Shown here in pieces: positions 37,667 to 45,725 of a stretch of 64,000 nucleotides of DNA. Position 1 is the stretch's first letter. Each line of letters begins with the position of its first letter. The DNA comes from Achromobacter seleniivolatilans (GTDB lineage: Bacteria > Pseudomonadota > Gammaproteobacteria > Burkholderiales > Burkholderiaceae_B). The notes beneath the pieces are model-generated. The model saw only the letters and a program-made list of their open reading frames with translations, was not told the DNA's origin and made no database searches. A program made the translations under genes and the position numbers. Location of the stretch: contig NZ_CP132976.1 of NCBI RefSeq assembly GCF_030864005.1, positions 3,534,001 through 3,598,000 of the forward strand. Reading direction: 5' to 3'.

Positions 37667-38194
37667 AGATATCGGCCAACGCGCCAGCCGCGTCACCAAA
37701 CCTTCCACATCCTCGTAAACCGCCAACACCCCGCGCTTGTTTCTCAGCACGACAACGCGCTTGCCCTCGAATTCGTTGATATGGCTGTAGTGCGCGGGTT
37801 CGCCCGCGCCGCCATCCTGCTTGTACGCGGTTTTAGCGCGATCAACAAAATCTTCATCATCGCGCCCCACTCGGGTAATGCCCGGACGCATAGGAATAGG
37901 ACGTTTGTCTTTGCGCGGTTCGTTGCCATCGCTGGCAAGCAACTGAGCAATGCGCGCCTTGACCATCGATTCATCAAATATGCCCTGCACAGCATCGCCA
38001 TTCAAGATACGTTGCCGCGTATCCAGTGGAATTTCATTCCAACGGCTTAATACAGACGAGCCAAGATAAGCCAATATTCGCTGCTCGGAAGCGTCGAATT
38101 GCTCAATCGCGAAAGACGTGGCCAACGCTGCAATTTTCACATCGCCTTCGCTGTCCACGCGCTCGTTGCCTGCCCCACTGTTTGAGTTCGTCAT
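37658..38194 (-). CDS. Hypothetical protein
   Basis: A 178-residue soluble protein of unrecognised family. GGGAGATTCGC precedes the ATG at 38194. The first 25 residues are polar and Asn/Ser-rich. The middle is helical (LSRWNEIPLDTRQRILNGD, MVKARIAQLLASDGNEP). A basic segment with RDDEDFVDRAKTAYKQ leads to a compact C-terminal stretch of alternating hydrophobic residues (KRVVVLRNKRGVLAVYEDVE), probably a small beta sheet. No signal peptide or membrane segment. It converges with the exoprotein gene; no functional link is evident. Confidence 0.65.
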   Translation of the reverse strand: MTNSNSGAGNERVDSEGDVKIAALATSFAIEQFDASEQRILAYLGSSVLSRWNEIPLDTRQRILNGDAVQGIFDESMVKARIAQLLASDGNEPRKDKRPIPMRPGITRVGRDDEDFVDRAKTAYKQDGGAGEPAHYSHINEFEGKRVVVLRNKRGVLAVYEDVEGLVTRLARWPISWV

Positions 38195-38339
38195 GCGAAT
38201 CTCCCGGGCGTTTTGATTCAGTCAGTGTAGGCCTGCTGACAGACTATTGTTTGTTGCAATTGAGGCTTAGGGAAACCCATATCCGGAGGCTACCGTGGGG
38301 TAGCGGCTTATCGCTGCAATAACCCAAGAGGTGCTCATC

Positions 38340-38516
38340 ATGGCTTTCCCCACCCGCTTCGGCGCATCGTCCAATCAAGCCGATCAGAATCAGGCTTCCA
38401 ATCAGCAGCAAGAACAGCAGGGCGAACAAACGCAGCAGCAAAAGGAAGACGCCGCGCGCAAGCAAGCTCAGACGGCAGGAAACAAGCCCGGCGCCGCAGA
38501 AACCCAGCCCGAGTGA
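38340..38516 (+). CDS. Small Gln-rich disordered protein
   Basis: A 58-residue protein starting MAFPTRFGASSNQADQ. AAGAGG lies about eight bases before the ATG at 38340. About a quarter of the residues are Gln and it also has many Glu, Asn, Ala and Lys; there is no hydrophobic core, so it is predicted to be disordered. A GTG at 38331 is an alternative start. Family and role unknown. Confidence 0.5.
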   Translation: MAFPTRFGASSNQADQNQASNQQQEQQGEQTQQQKEDAARKQAQTAGNKPGAAETQPE

Positions 38517-38605
38517 ACACTGATTTGCTTCACCGTGCGTTATCAACGTCAACCGCCCCTACGCGGGCCGGTGTAATCCAACGCGGTTAGCTTCGCCGCT
38601 GAAAT

Positions 38606-38631
38606 AAAAAGGCCGCCCACATAGGGCGGCC
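38606..38631 (-). terminator. Rho-independent terminator
   Basis: On the minus strand GGCCGCCC-TATGT-GGGCGGCC is followed by TTTTT. It lies about 35 bp past the stop of the gene at 38668 and is a textbook intrinsic terminator. Confidence 0.85.
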
Positions 38632-38667
38632 CGGTCTGGCAGAAGTGCAGCGTCAGGCTGCGAAGAA

Positions 38668-38925
38668 TCAAGCAGGCCTGGCATGTGCATCAACCACAAG
38701 GCGACCATGATTGATAGCGGCATCTACCGCCATTCCCGGACTGGACACAAATCCGCCGGATGCAAATAAAGGCACAGCGTGATGTTCGTTAAGTTTGTCT
38801 AAATCTGCCGCAAGCTCTACTGCCACGGTTGCGGTGAAGGCGGGCCGGCCGCTGCCCCCGACTGAAATGCGGGAAACACTTGCGGTAAGCCGATAGCCCT
38901 TGTAGACCATATTGTTGTGAAACAT
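38668..38925 (-). CDS. Hypothetical small protein downstream of cold-shock gene
   Basis: An 85-residue protein starting MFHNNMVYKGYRLTASVSR. GGGGGG lies before the ATG at 38925; an ATG at 38946 is possible but overlaps the upstream hairpin. The pattern (YKGYRLTASV, FTATVAVELAA, then AVDAAINHGRLVVDAH) looks like a small beta-alpha fold similar to short proteins often found beside cold-shock genes in Burkholderiales. It is followed by a strong terminator and may be co-transcribed with the cold-shock gene by read-through. Role unknown. Confidence 0.6.
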   Translation of the reverse strand: MFHNNMVYKGYRLTASVSRISVGGSGRPAFTATVAVELAADLDKLNEHHAVPLFASGGFVSSPGMAVDAAINHGRLVVDAHARPA

Positions 38926-38944
38926 GAACCCCCCAAATTTGATC

Positions 38945-38963
38945 AAAAGGCCCTAGGGCCTTT
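38945..38963 (-). terminator. Palindromic hairpin after cold-shock gene
   Basis: AAAGGCCCTAGGGCCTTT is a perfect palindrome starting two bases after the cold-shock stop. On the minus strand it ends in four Ts. It is probably a terminator or attenuator before the small gene at 38925. Confidence 0.65.
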
Positions 38964-38965
38964 AT

Positions 38966-39169
38966 TCACAAAGTGCGGATTTGCGTGGCGTGCGGGCCTT
39001 TGGCGCCCTGCGCAGTCACGTAACTGACGCGTTGGTTTTCAAGCAAGACCTTGTGGCCATCGCTCATGATTTCAGAGAAGTGGGCAAACAAATCCTTGCC
39101 GCCGTTCTCGGGCATGATGAAACCAAAACCCTTTGCATCGTTGAACCACTTAACAATTCCGGTTTCCAT
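38966..39169 (-). CDS. cspA: Cold-shock protein, CspA family
   Basis: A 67-residue single-stranded nucleic-acid-binding OB fold. It has RNP1 KGFGFIMP and RNP2 DLFAHFS with the family start METGIVKWFNDAKG. It should act as an RNA chaperone. The ATG at 39169 is chosen; upstream reading would be leader. A sigma70-like promoter at 39300-39328 gives an untranslated leader of roughly 120 bases, typical of cspA genes whose leader folds in a temperature-dependent way. Which of the several cold-shock paralogues it is cannot be said. Confidence 0.93.
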   Translation of the reverse strand: METGIVKWFNDAKGFGFIMPENGGKDLFAHFSEIMSDGHKVLLENQRVSYVTAQGAKGPHATQIRTL

Positions 39170-39491
39170 AATCTCATTCCTTTTAATGCGAGCACCGCCC
39201 GCGAAGATGAGCCTGTCAAGGAAAGGACTGCGAACAATTAAGCGCCCCAGAGGGTGCAAGACCGGACGAAAATCACGATGCTCGAAAAGCTTCTAACCCA
39301 CTATGGGCGCAGGGTCGCTTAAAGTCAATTGGCGTTTCCAATTACCACGTAACGGGGATTTTCTTGCAGATTCCCTGCTGGTTAACGACAAAAGCGGCCA
39401 TTTAGGGCCATGCTCGATAGGTCGCGCACGATATATTGAGTAACCATCACTGCTTTTGAGTAAAGCAGCAACATAAAGCGCGTATCCTCAA
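39170..39491. other. Intergenic region: cspA leader and promoter
   Basis: This 322-bp stretch carries the cspA promoter and long leader on the minus strand. The part nearest 39491 holds no feature I can support. Confidence 0.6.
39300..39328 (-). promoter_or_regulatory. Sigma70-like promoter of cspA
   Basis: The minus strand has TTGACT (39323-39328), a 17-bp spacer and CATAGT (39300-39305), matching the -35 well and four of six -10 positions. Confidence 0.6.
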
Positions 39492-40073
39492 GTGATGGTG
39501 CTTGAACGTGCGTCGCCTCGCCGTATCGCCATACAGGAGTATGGCAATGGACAAACACCGCAAGCCAATGGCGCAAGACCGCGCTGGCGCACACATCTCG
39601 ATAAAAGCGCACGCGCTGATTGCAGACGCTGCGTGAGCGCGATCAGAAGGTCTATCGCCCGATTCGCCAACGCCTGCGTCAAACTCCTTCCATCGGCATC
39701 CCTGCCCCCCAGCGGCGGAGAACCCAAACGCGAGACTCGGCGTGAACATGCCGCGATCTCGTCGCCATGGCGCATTTATCGCATCTATGCACGGCCCGGC
39801 CACCTGTTGCTGCGCAACGAACAAGGTCGAATCCTGGACCTGGGCGTGATGAAAGGCGTTGAACCCAACCTGACCTACCGGCTTTTTGCCCGCGATTTGC
39901 AAGGCAAAGGCTTTGCCACACGCACACTGCTGCTTGATGACATCGCGCGCCGCATTGAAGCGGGCGAGGTCAGCAAAGAGCTGGCCAACCTGCCTGAATG
40001 GACAGAACCCCTGGGTGCGGACCTTGACCGCGGGACACACACGGATGTGTCGATGAAGTTGTCAGGCCGCTAG
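39492..40073 (+). CDS. Hypothetical protein, start uncertain
   Basis: The last 105 residues look convincingly coded (SSPWRIYRIYARPGHLLLR, then ILDLGVMKGVEPNLTYRLF and DDIARRIEAGEVSKEL). The first 85 or so are Arg-rich and do not look like real protein. AGGAGT at 39535-39540 with ATGs at 39541 and 39547 opens another frame (MDKHRKPMAQDRAG) that stops at 39636, so the true gene may begin there and be frameshifted, or begin later at a rare start. The N-terminal boundary should not be trusted. Family unknown. It is followed by another hypothetical gene 20 bp on. Confidence 0.4.
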   Translation: MMVLERASPRRIAIQEYGNGQTPQANGARPRWRTHLDKSARADCRRCVSAIRRSIARFANACVKLLPSASLPPSGGEPKRETRREHAAISSPWRIYRIYARPGHLLLRNEQGRILDLGVMKGVEPNLTYRLFARDLQGKGFATRTLLLDDIARRIEAGEVSKELANLPEWTEPLGADLDRGTHTDVSMKLSGR

Positions 40074-40093
40074 CGCGTAAGTTCGTATCGGAT

Positions 40094-41422
40094 ATGCTCT
40101 CGGCTGCATATCTTCAGGGCTTGCTCATGCAAAACGCCGCCGGGATTCTGGACACGTACGAACGCCTTGGGTGGAAGAACAACGACCCCATGGCGCAGAT
40201 GCTGCAACTTCGCCGTGAAAACCCCAAGGCATTGGGTGAGCTAGTCATACTAGCGCTCGGCCGGCCGCTGAAACACACAACATTCATCGACGCCGCGCTG
40301 GACCTGATGGATGACGACACCTACATCGCAACGGTCGGCGCAGCCTGGGAACGGGTTCAGCAAGGCGCAAGTTCGGACCTGCTGTCGTCAATCCTCGATT
40401 CCGCCTGCCTGCAATATCCACTGGTATACGCTTCGGATTGGGAACAACTGCTGAGCATTCTGCATACGGGCGATTCAGGCCCAGCCTATCAGGACGATCT
40501 GGCCTGGCGCGCACTGGATGCCCGCACGGTGAACGATTGGCTCACGCGGCTGGAGCACGACACCGGCGCTGGCACACTGGGCCGTAAGCGCGCCATCGCG
40601 TTGCTGCGGTCGCGGCGGCCTGACGCCGTGCAGCGCGCCCTGTCCCGCTTGTTCCCGGACCCGGCTGATGCGCAAGCCGCATCCTGGTTGCAACTGGCCG
40701 GCTATTGTGCACACGCGGACGGATTGCGCATGCTGCATGGCGCTCAGCCGCTGCATATCAGGTTTAGCGCCGAGCAGCGTATAACCATGCAAGCGGACCA
40801 ACCATCCTGGCGGCGCGCCGTGCACCAAGCGCATCCTACCTGGCAGTCCGACGCGCCCCCTCTCGCGCTAGCTCACATGGGCGGCAGCATCACCAGTACC
40901 TGCGGCTTGTGCCATCAGCCGCTACACCGCTTGCTGTCCTTGGCCCAGCCCGCATTGGCAGGTATCGCCAGCGAAACCGCGCTGGAGTTTGCAACCTGCC
41001 TGTCGTGCCAAGGGTGGGAAAGCGATGGTCCGATGTTCTACCGCCACGACGCCACAGGCATGCCCACGGCGCACCCGGGTCAGCAGCGTAGCGACGCATT
41101 GACGCCCGACTATGCCGCAGAAGCGCTGCTGGAAGCCGACGTGCAGTTGTTCACCGCGCCCGCACGCTGGACCTGGCAAGACTGGGGCGAATCAAATGGC
41201 CGCCAAAACCTGAGCCGCGTGGGTGGCCCGCCGAGCTGGGTGCAATCTGCCGACTATCCGGCCTGCCCCGATTGCCAGGAAGACATGGTCTTTACCATGC
41301 AACTGGACTCGAACCTGCCACAAGATGGCGGCGCTGAATGGCTATGGGGCAGCGGCGGCTGCAACTACACGTTCTGGTGCGCGGATTGCCGGGTCAGCGG
41401 ACAACTCTGGCAATGCACATAG
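40094..41422 (+). CDS. Hypothetical protein with zinc-ribbon, DUF1963-like C-terminus
   Basis: A 442-residue soluble protein. The N-terminal half is helical with repeat-like segments (GELVILALGRPLKHTTFIDAAL, WLTRLEHDTGAGTLGRKRAI), suggesting HEAT-type repeats. The C-terminal half has cysteine pairs (CGLCHQ, CLSCQGW, CPDCQED, CADCRVSG). The segment VGGPPSWVQSADYPACPD followed by MQLDSNLPQ resembles DUF1963/YwqG proteins. This suggests zinc binding, but no activity can be assigned. The ATG at 40094 lacks a good ribosome site; 40127 is an alternative. Confidence 0.6.
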   Translation: MLSAAYLQGLLMQNAAGILDTYERLGWKNNDPMAQMLQLRRENPKALGELVILALGRPLKHTTFIDAALDLMDDDTYIATVGAAWERVQQGASSDLLSSILDSACLQYPLVYASDWEQLLSILHTGDSGPAYQDDLAWRALDARTVNDWLTRLEHDTGAGTLGRKRAIALLRSRRPDAVQRALSRLFPDPADAQAASWLQLAGYCAHADGLRMLHGAQPLHIRFSAEQRITMQADQPSWRRAVHQAHPTWQSDAPPLALAHMGGSITSTCGLCHQPLHRLLSLAQPALAGIASETALEFATCLSCQGWESDGPMFYRHDATGMPTAHPGQQRSDALTPDYAAEALLEADVQLFTAPARWTWQDWGESNGRQNLSRVGGPPSWVQSADYPACPDCQEDMVFTMQLDSNLPQDGGAEWLWGSGGCNYTFWCADCRVSGQLWQCT

Positions 41423-41528
41423 TGGTCCAGGCGGAACGCAGTACGTCGCGCAACATTTGACAGCTAACATTGCCGCTTCATAGACCGTGTGATACAAGAC
41501 GGCCCTCTCCGCCTTGTACTGTCAGCGC

Positions 41529-42128
41529 ATGCTTTCCGCTTCGGCCACTGGCTTATTCATCATCGGTATCACTGTTGTTCTGGCCATGCCCGGCCCCACC
41601 AATACCTTATTGGCGGCCGCCGGTTTGCGGCAGGGATTCAAACCATCAGCGCGCCTGACTGGCGCGGAACTGGCGGGCTACGTGCTGTCGATCTCGATCT
41701 GGGGCCGCTTCCTGGGTCAAGCGGCACAGGTTCTGCCCTGGCTGCCCACCGTGGTGCGTGTTGCCAGCAGTCTATACATTGCCTATCTCGCCTGGCGCAT
41801 GTGGCACGCAGCCAATGCCGTGCCGTCGGCCGCCCAGCAGTTGATCGGCATGCGTACGCTGTTTGTCGCGACGCTGCTGAATCCCAAAGGCATCCTGTTC
41901 GCCAGCGCCATCTTCCCAACTGCCGCTTTCCAGGACCTTGCCCAATATCTCCTGTCCATGGCGATCTTCGCGCTGCTGTTGGTTCCCATCGGCCTGATGT
42001 GGGTCTTGTTCGGCGCGACCCTGGGCGGCGACCGGCTCAAATGGCTCGACCCCGCAAAGATGCAGCGCGGCGCGTCAATTGTTCTTGGCCTTTTTTCTGT
42101 GACGTTGGCATGGTCTGTGTTTCGCTAG
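41529..42128 (+). CDS. LysE/RhtB family translocator
   Basis: An inner-membrane amino-acid or metabolite exporter of 199 residues. The family motif in the first helix is GITVVLAMPGPTNTLLAAAGLRQGF. Six membrane helices are visible, including LYIAYLAWRMW and the MRTLFVATLLNPKG motif in the middle, then MAIFALLLVPIGLMWVLFG. The ATG at 41529 is preferred; an in-frame ATG at 41514 adds five residues. The substrate is unknown. It lies alone between a hypothetical gene and a toxin-antitoxin pair. Confidence 0.88.
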   Translation: MLSASATGLFIIGITVVLAMPGPTNTLLAAAGLRQGFKPSARLTGAELAGYVLSISIWGRFLGQAAQVLPWLPTVVRVASSLYIAYLAWRMWHAANAVPSAAQQLIGMRTLFVATLLNPKGILFASAIFPTAAFQDLAQYLLSMAIFALLLVPIGLMWVLFGATLGGDRLKWLDPAKMQRGASIVLGLFSVTLAWSVFR

Positions 42129-42254
42129 ATAACGGGAAGCGTCCTATAAACAAGCGGAATGCTTGATACGGTGGTCGCTCGGGGGCTAGAACACGACGGG
42201 AGCCCCCGTCCCGTTGAACCCAGAATAGAGGCAGTAAGCGATGGCGGGCTTGTA

Positions 42255-42278
42255 AAGCTATATAGCTTAGGCTATAAA
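42255..42278 (+). promoter_or_regulatory. Palindrome and -10 element of toxin-antitoxin operon
   Basis: AAGCTATATAGCTT (42255-42268) is a perfect 14-bp palindrome overlapping the promoter. TATAAA at 42273-42278 would place the first transcribed base at or next to the toxin ATG (42286), so the mRNA may be leaderless. The palindrome is a likely autorepression operator. Confidence 0.5.
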
Positions 42279-42285
42279 AATACGG

Positions 42286-42558
42286 ATGCCGCCACGCATG
42301 TTTTCGATCAACTGGGCCAAAAGGGCGGTCAGACAATGGCTCAAGATTCCTAAAACAGACCGGAATCGCATTACAGCCGAGGTCGCAAAGTTGAAGTCGT
42401 TTCCCCATACGCCCAACATCAGGGCTTTGGTGAACCACGAGTTTGGCTATCGGCTACGAGTCGGCCAGTACCGGATTATTTTCGATGTCCACTCTGTGAT
42501 CCGCATCATCGAAATCCAAGAGGTGAAAAAGCGCGATGACAGCACCTATCGAACTTAA
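42286..42558 (+). CDS. RelE/ParE-type toxin
   Basis: A 90-residue basic protein with the RelE-like fold pattern: FSINWAKRAVRQWLKIPKTD, then ITAEVAKLKSFPHTPNIRAL, and the C-terminal YRLRVGQYRIIFDVHSVIRIIEIQEVKKRDDSTYR. The last strands hold the Arg and Lys residues typical of ribosome-dependent mRNA interferases, or of ParE gyrase toxins. It precedes and overlaps its antitoxin by 23 bases (42536-42558). The start may be 42298 instead. The predicted promoter puts the mRNA start at the ATG. Activity is unproven. Confidence 0.82.
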   Translation: MPPRMFSINWAKRAVRQWLKIPKTDRNRITAEVAKLKSFPHTPNIRALVNHEFGYRLRVGQYRIIFDVHSVIRIIEIQEVKKRDDSTYRT

Positions 42559-42928
42559 GCGCAGAACAAACATAAGTCTGCATCCGACCATCATCGAAAG
42601 CCATGGCAAGCCCGCCTTCGTCGTACTTCCGTACGCGGAATACCTTGCGCTGGCTGGCGGGAAGCCTCCTTCCCCGTCCCCTTCCCGCATCCCCTTGGAC
42701 GGCACCATTCCCCATGAAGTGGTGGCGTTGATGTCCCAAAATGACTGGGGCATCATCCGCGCCTGGCGAGAGTACCTGGGCCTGACTCAAATTGAGATGG
42801 CCTCGCGCTTGGGCATACGCCAGCCTAGCTATGCCGCGATGGAGGCTCCGGGCGCGAAACCCAAGAAAAACACCCGCGAACGAATCGCTGCCGCGCTGGG
42901 CGTACAGTTTGATCAAATTGATGTCTGA
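42536..42928 (+). CDS. XRE-type antitoxin with Phd-like N-terminus
   Basis: A 130-residue protein. The N-terminal 45 residues (TIIESHGKPAFVVLPYAEYLAL) resemble Phd/YefM antitoxins, which fold onto a toxin. The C-terminal half is an XRE helix-turn-helix (WREYLGLTQIEMASRLGIRQPSYAAM, TRERIAAALGV). It overlaps the toxin gene, so it is the antitoxin of the pair. Its DNA-binding domain suggests autoregulation at the palindrome at 42255. The toxin-first order is that of higBA systems; the Phd-like N-terminus is less usual there. Confidence 0.82.
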   Translation: MTAPIELKRRTNISLHPTIIESHGKPAFVVLPYAEYLALAGGKPPSPSPSRIPLDGTIPHEVVALMSQNDWGIIRAWREYLGLTQIEMASRLGIRQPSYAAMEAPGAKPKKNTRERIAAALGVQFDQIDV

Positions 42929-42997
42929 TTTGCATCCGCGTCGGACCCCGTATGCCGAATTACAATCCAGCCCCATCAGTATCCCGCAACCATTCTC

Positions 42998-43402
42998 ATG
43001 ACCACTGAACATACGTCCGCCCACCCCATCGCCATCGACCCCGAACAAGTCGGGGAATATCCTGCTCTGACCAAATCAGGCGGCGGCTATTTTTACGATG
43101 ATGTGCTGGAATACCGTGTGTGGGTCCATCCCCATGCTGGTGGCGAAGACTTGCACGAAGGCGACGATTATTACTACGCATTCGCCACATTTGAAGAAGC
43201 CGCGGAATGTTCGGATGAAACACTTGGCGCCGAAAAGCCGCTGGTGCTGGTCCGGCAGTTTGAATCCATCAACGAGGCCGTGCCCGGCCAGTTTGAACAC
43301 GTGATCGCCGAACGGATCACGGAATGGCGCGTGGAGTGGCTGGCGGACAGCAAGCGCACCGCCACGTCCATTCCCGACTTTTTGAAAAGCCGCGCGCACT
43401 GA
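42998..43402 (+). CDS. Hypothetical acidic protein
   Basis: A 134-residue soluble acidic protein starting MTTEHTSAHPIAIDPEQVG. Its centre is aromatic and acidic (GGYFYDDVLEYRVWVHP, GDDYYYAFATFEEAAE) and it ends in a helical ERITEWRVEWLADSKR. Similar short proteins are sometimes automatically labelled acetyltransferases, but no GNAT cofactor motif is visible, so I do not assign that activity. It lies 69 bp after the antitoxin and is probably its own unit. Confidence 0.65.
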   Translation: MTTEHTSAHPIAIDPEQVGEYPALTKSGGGYFYDDVLEYRVWVHPHAGGEDLHEGDDYYYAFATFEEAAECSDETLGAEKPLVLVRQFESINEAVPGQFEHVIAERITEWRVEWLADSKRTATSIPDFLKSRAH

Positions 43403-43457
43403 CTGCGCGTGATGCGTCATGGGGCAGGCATCAGCGCCGCCCCAAGACGCAAAAGCA

Positions 43458-44198
43458 TCAGCTCATGTAGACGCCGCCGTTGATGGCGTAGTTGGCACCC
43501 GTCACAAAGGCCGCGTCGTCCGACGCCAGCCAGGCGCATAGCCCCGCCAGATCTTTGGCTGTACCCAGCCTGCCCACCGGCACGCTCTCAATAATGCGAT
43601 CCAGCAGCGCGGGCGGAAACGCCTTGACCGTGTCGTCAGCAATAAAGCCCGGCGACACCAGATTCACTGTCACGCCGCGCGCCGCCACTTCCTGCGCCAG
43701 CGACCGGGTAAAACCGATTACTGCGCCCTTGGCCGTGGCGTAGTTGATCTGGCCGATCTGGCCTTTCTCGGCGGCCACCGAGCCAATGTTGATAATGCGG
43801 CCCCAGCCCCGGTCGGCCATGCTGTCCACCACCTGCTTGGTGCTGTTGAATAGCGTATCCAGATTACTGCGCAATACCGCCGACCAATCGGCATAAGCCA
43901 TCTGGCGAAAGCGCATGTCCAGCATGGAACCGGCATTATTGACCAGTACATCGATCTCGCCGACTTCACGGCGGACCTTGGCGAAAGCCGCTTCGGTGGA
44001 TACCCAATCCGTCGCGTCGCCTTCTGACGCCACAAAGTCATAACCCAAAGACTTTTGTTCTTTTAACCAGGCATCACGGCGCGACGAGCGCGGTCCGCAT
44101 CCTGCCACCACGCGATGCCCGGTATGGTGCAGGGCCTGGCAAATCGCGGTGCCCGTATGGCCCATTCCGCTGGTAACGTAAGCAATGCGCAAAGCCAT
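43458..44198 (-). CDS. phaB: Acetoacetyl-CoA reductase-like short-chain dehydrogenase (PhaB type)
   Basis: A 246-residue SDR, the usual PhaB length. Much of it reads like PhaB of Ralstonia: HRVVAGCGPRSSRRDAWL, ASEGDATDW, VLVNNAG and GRIINIGSV, then the SDR Ser and Tyr-x3-Lys spaced as in PhaB (YATAK). It would reduce acetoacetyl-CoA to 3-hydroxybutyryl-CoA with NADPH for polyhydroxybutyrate. Odd: the cofactor loop reads TSGMGHTG where TGGMGGIG is expected, so two of three glycines are gone. AAAGGA precedes the ATG at 44198. No PHA synthase is adjacent, so the role may have shifted. Confidence 0.85.
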   Translation of the reverse strand: MALRIAYVTSGMGHTGTAICQALHHTGHRVVAGCGPRSSRRDAWLKEQKSLGYDFVASEGDATDWVSTEAAFAKVRREVGEIDVLVNNAGSMLDMRFRQMAYADWSAVLRSNLDTLFNSTKQVVDSMADRGWGRIINIGSVAAEKGQIGQINYATAKGAVIGFTRSLAQEVAARGVTVNLVSPGFIADDTVKAFPPALLDRIIESVPVGRLGTAKDLAGLCAWLASDDAAFVTGANYAINGGVYMS

Positions 44199-44236
44199 GA
44201 ACATTCCTTTATCTATAGTGCGGTGTGCGCCGCGAA

Positions 44237-45577
44237 TCAGGTGACCGCCCCAACCAGCGGGAACAGGCCAAACGCCAAGGCAGCCGCCAGCATCACCATG
44301 CAGACCATCGTGGCCCACTTCAGCGCATAGCGCTGGTGATCCCCGAATTCCACGCCTGCCAGACCCACCAGCAGATACGTCGACGGAACCAAGGGGCTAA
44401 GCAAGTGCACGGGCTGGCCAATCAACGACGCGCGCGCCATCTCAACGGGGGAAATGCCATACCCCGCAGCGGCTTCGCTCAGAATGGGCAGCACGCCAAA
44501 GTAGAAGGCGTCGTTCGACATGAAGAACGTGAACGGCAGGCTGACCAACGCCGTAATGCCGGCCAGATACGGGCCCATTGCGTCTGGAATCACGGCCAGC
44601 AGGCTGCGCGACATCGCTTCGACCATGCCTGTGCCGGACAAGATGCCGGTGAAGATGCCCGCCGCAAAAATCAGCGACACCACCGACAGCACATTGCCCG
44701 CATGCTGCGCCACGCGGCGGCGCTGTTCGGCCAGATTGGGATAGTTGATGATCAGCGCAATAGCGAACGCAATCATGAACAACACGGGCAGCGGCAACAC
44801 GCCCAGCACCAGGCTGACCATCAGCGCCAAGGTCAGGCCCGCATTCACCCACAACAGCTTGGGGCGGCGCAGGTCGTGATCGACCTCGATTTCGGGCAGG
44901 TTCTTGGGGCCGTCTTCGTCATAGCCGGCATGCAGCGACGCGCCATCCGGCAGCGACAGCACGCCCAGACGGCGGCGTTCACGCAGGCCCAAAAAGAACG
45001 CCAGCACCAGAATCGACACAATTGCCACGCCCATTACCGGGACCAGCGGCACGAAGATATCGCCCGCATCCACGTGCAGAGCGCTGGCTGCGCGCGCCGT
45101 CGGTCCACCCCAGGGGGTCAGGTTCATGACGCCGCTGGCCAGCATCGCCAGGCAAGTCATCGACAACGCATTCATCTTCAGGCGGCGGTATAGCGGCAGC
45201 ATCGACGCCACTACGATCATGTAGGTGGTCGAACCGTCGCCGTCCAGCGAAATAACCAGCGCGAGCACGGTGGTGCCCACCACGATTTTCAGCGGATCAC
45301 CCTTCACGGCGCGCAGGATGCGGCCCACGACCGGGTCAAACAGGCCCGCGTCGATCATTACCCCGAAATACAGGATGGCGAACATCAGCATCACGCCCGT
45401 GGGGGCAATCTTGCGAATGCCGTCCAGCATCATCTTGTCGATGCCAGAGCCGAAGCCGCCCAACAAGGCAAAAATAATGGGGACAAGGATGAGCGCAACG
45501 AGTGGCGACAGGCGCTTGGTCATGATCAGCGTCATGAACGTGATCACCATGCCGAAGCCAAGCAAGGTCAAAAGCAT
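44237..45577 (-). CDS. CitMHS family metal-citrate/H+ symporter
   Basis: A 446-residue inner-membrane transporter with about a dozen hydrophobic segments, the usual CitM length. Family features include an N-terminal LLGFGMVITFMTLIMTKRLSP, the loop GGFGSGIDKMMLDGIRKIAP, and VVVASMLPLYRRLKMNALSM with LTPWGGPTARAA. It should import citrate or a related tricarboxylate complexed with a divalent metal. GGAGATAACCCCTC precedes the ATG. A response regulator and kinase diverge from it 148 bp away and probably control it. Confidence 0.9.
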   Translation of the reverse strand: MLLTLLGFGMVITFMTLIMTKRLSPLVALILVPIIFALLGGFGSGIDKMMLDGIRKIAPTGVMLMFAILYFGVMIDAGLFDPVVGRILRAVKGDPLKIVVGTTVLALVISLDGDGSTTYMIVVASMLPLYRRLKMNALSMTCLAMLASGVMNLTPWGGPTARAASALHVDAGDIFVPLVPVMGVAIVSILVLAFFLGLRERRRLGVLSLPDGASLHAGYDEDGPKNLPEIEVDHDLRRPKLLWVNAGLTLALMVSLVLGVLPLPVLFMIAFAIALIINYPNLAEQRRRVAQHAGNVLSVVSLIFAAGIFTGILSGTGMVEAMSRSLLAVIPDAMGPYLAGITALVSLPFTFFMSNDAFYFGVLPILSEAAAGYGISPVEMARASLIGQPVHLLSPLVPSTYLLVGLAGVEFGDHQRYALKWATMVCMVMLAAALAFGLFPLVGAVT

Positions 45578-45725
45578 GAGGGGTTATCTCCGACAAGTCG
45601 TTGTTATGGGTGTGAACCTGCCGCCGGCGGGGGAAGCAGGAACCGAAGACTAGGAACAAAAGCTGTCTGGAACCTGTCGTTTTTGTGAAAGGCAGAGCCA
45701 TCTGGCCGCGCACTACAATTGCCGG
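45578..45725. promoter_or_regulatory. Divergent promoter region, transporter and two-component operon
   Basis: A 148-bp gap between the CitMHS gene (minus) and the response regulator gene (plus). Promoters for both must lie here and it is the likely binding area of the response regulator, though no exact repeat was picked out. Confidence 0.5.

Noticed and set aside
39447..40040. Minus-strand frame of 197 codons opposite a hypothetical gene
   Set aside because: The plus-strand 3' half has better coding character; the minus frame shows no recognisable motif.
43420..43444. Terminator between two convergent genes (TGGGGC/GCCCCA)
   Set aside because: The stem is only six bases with a long loop and no T run.
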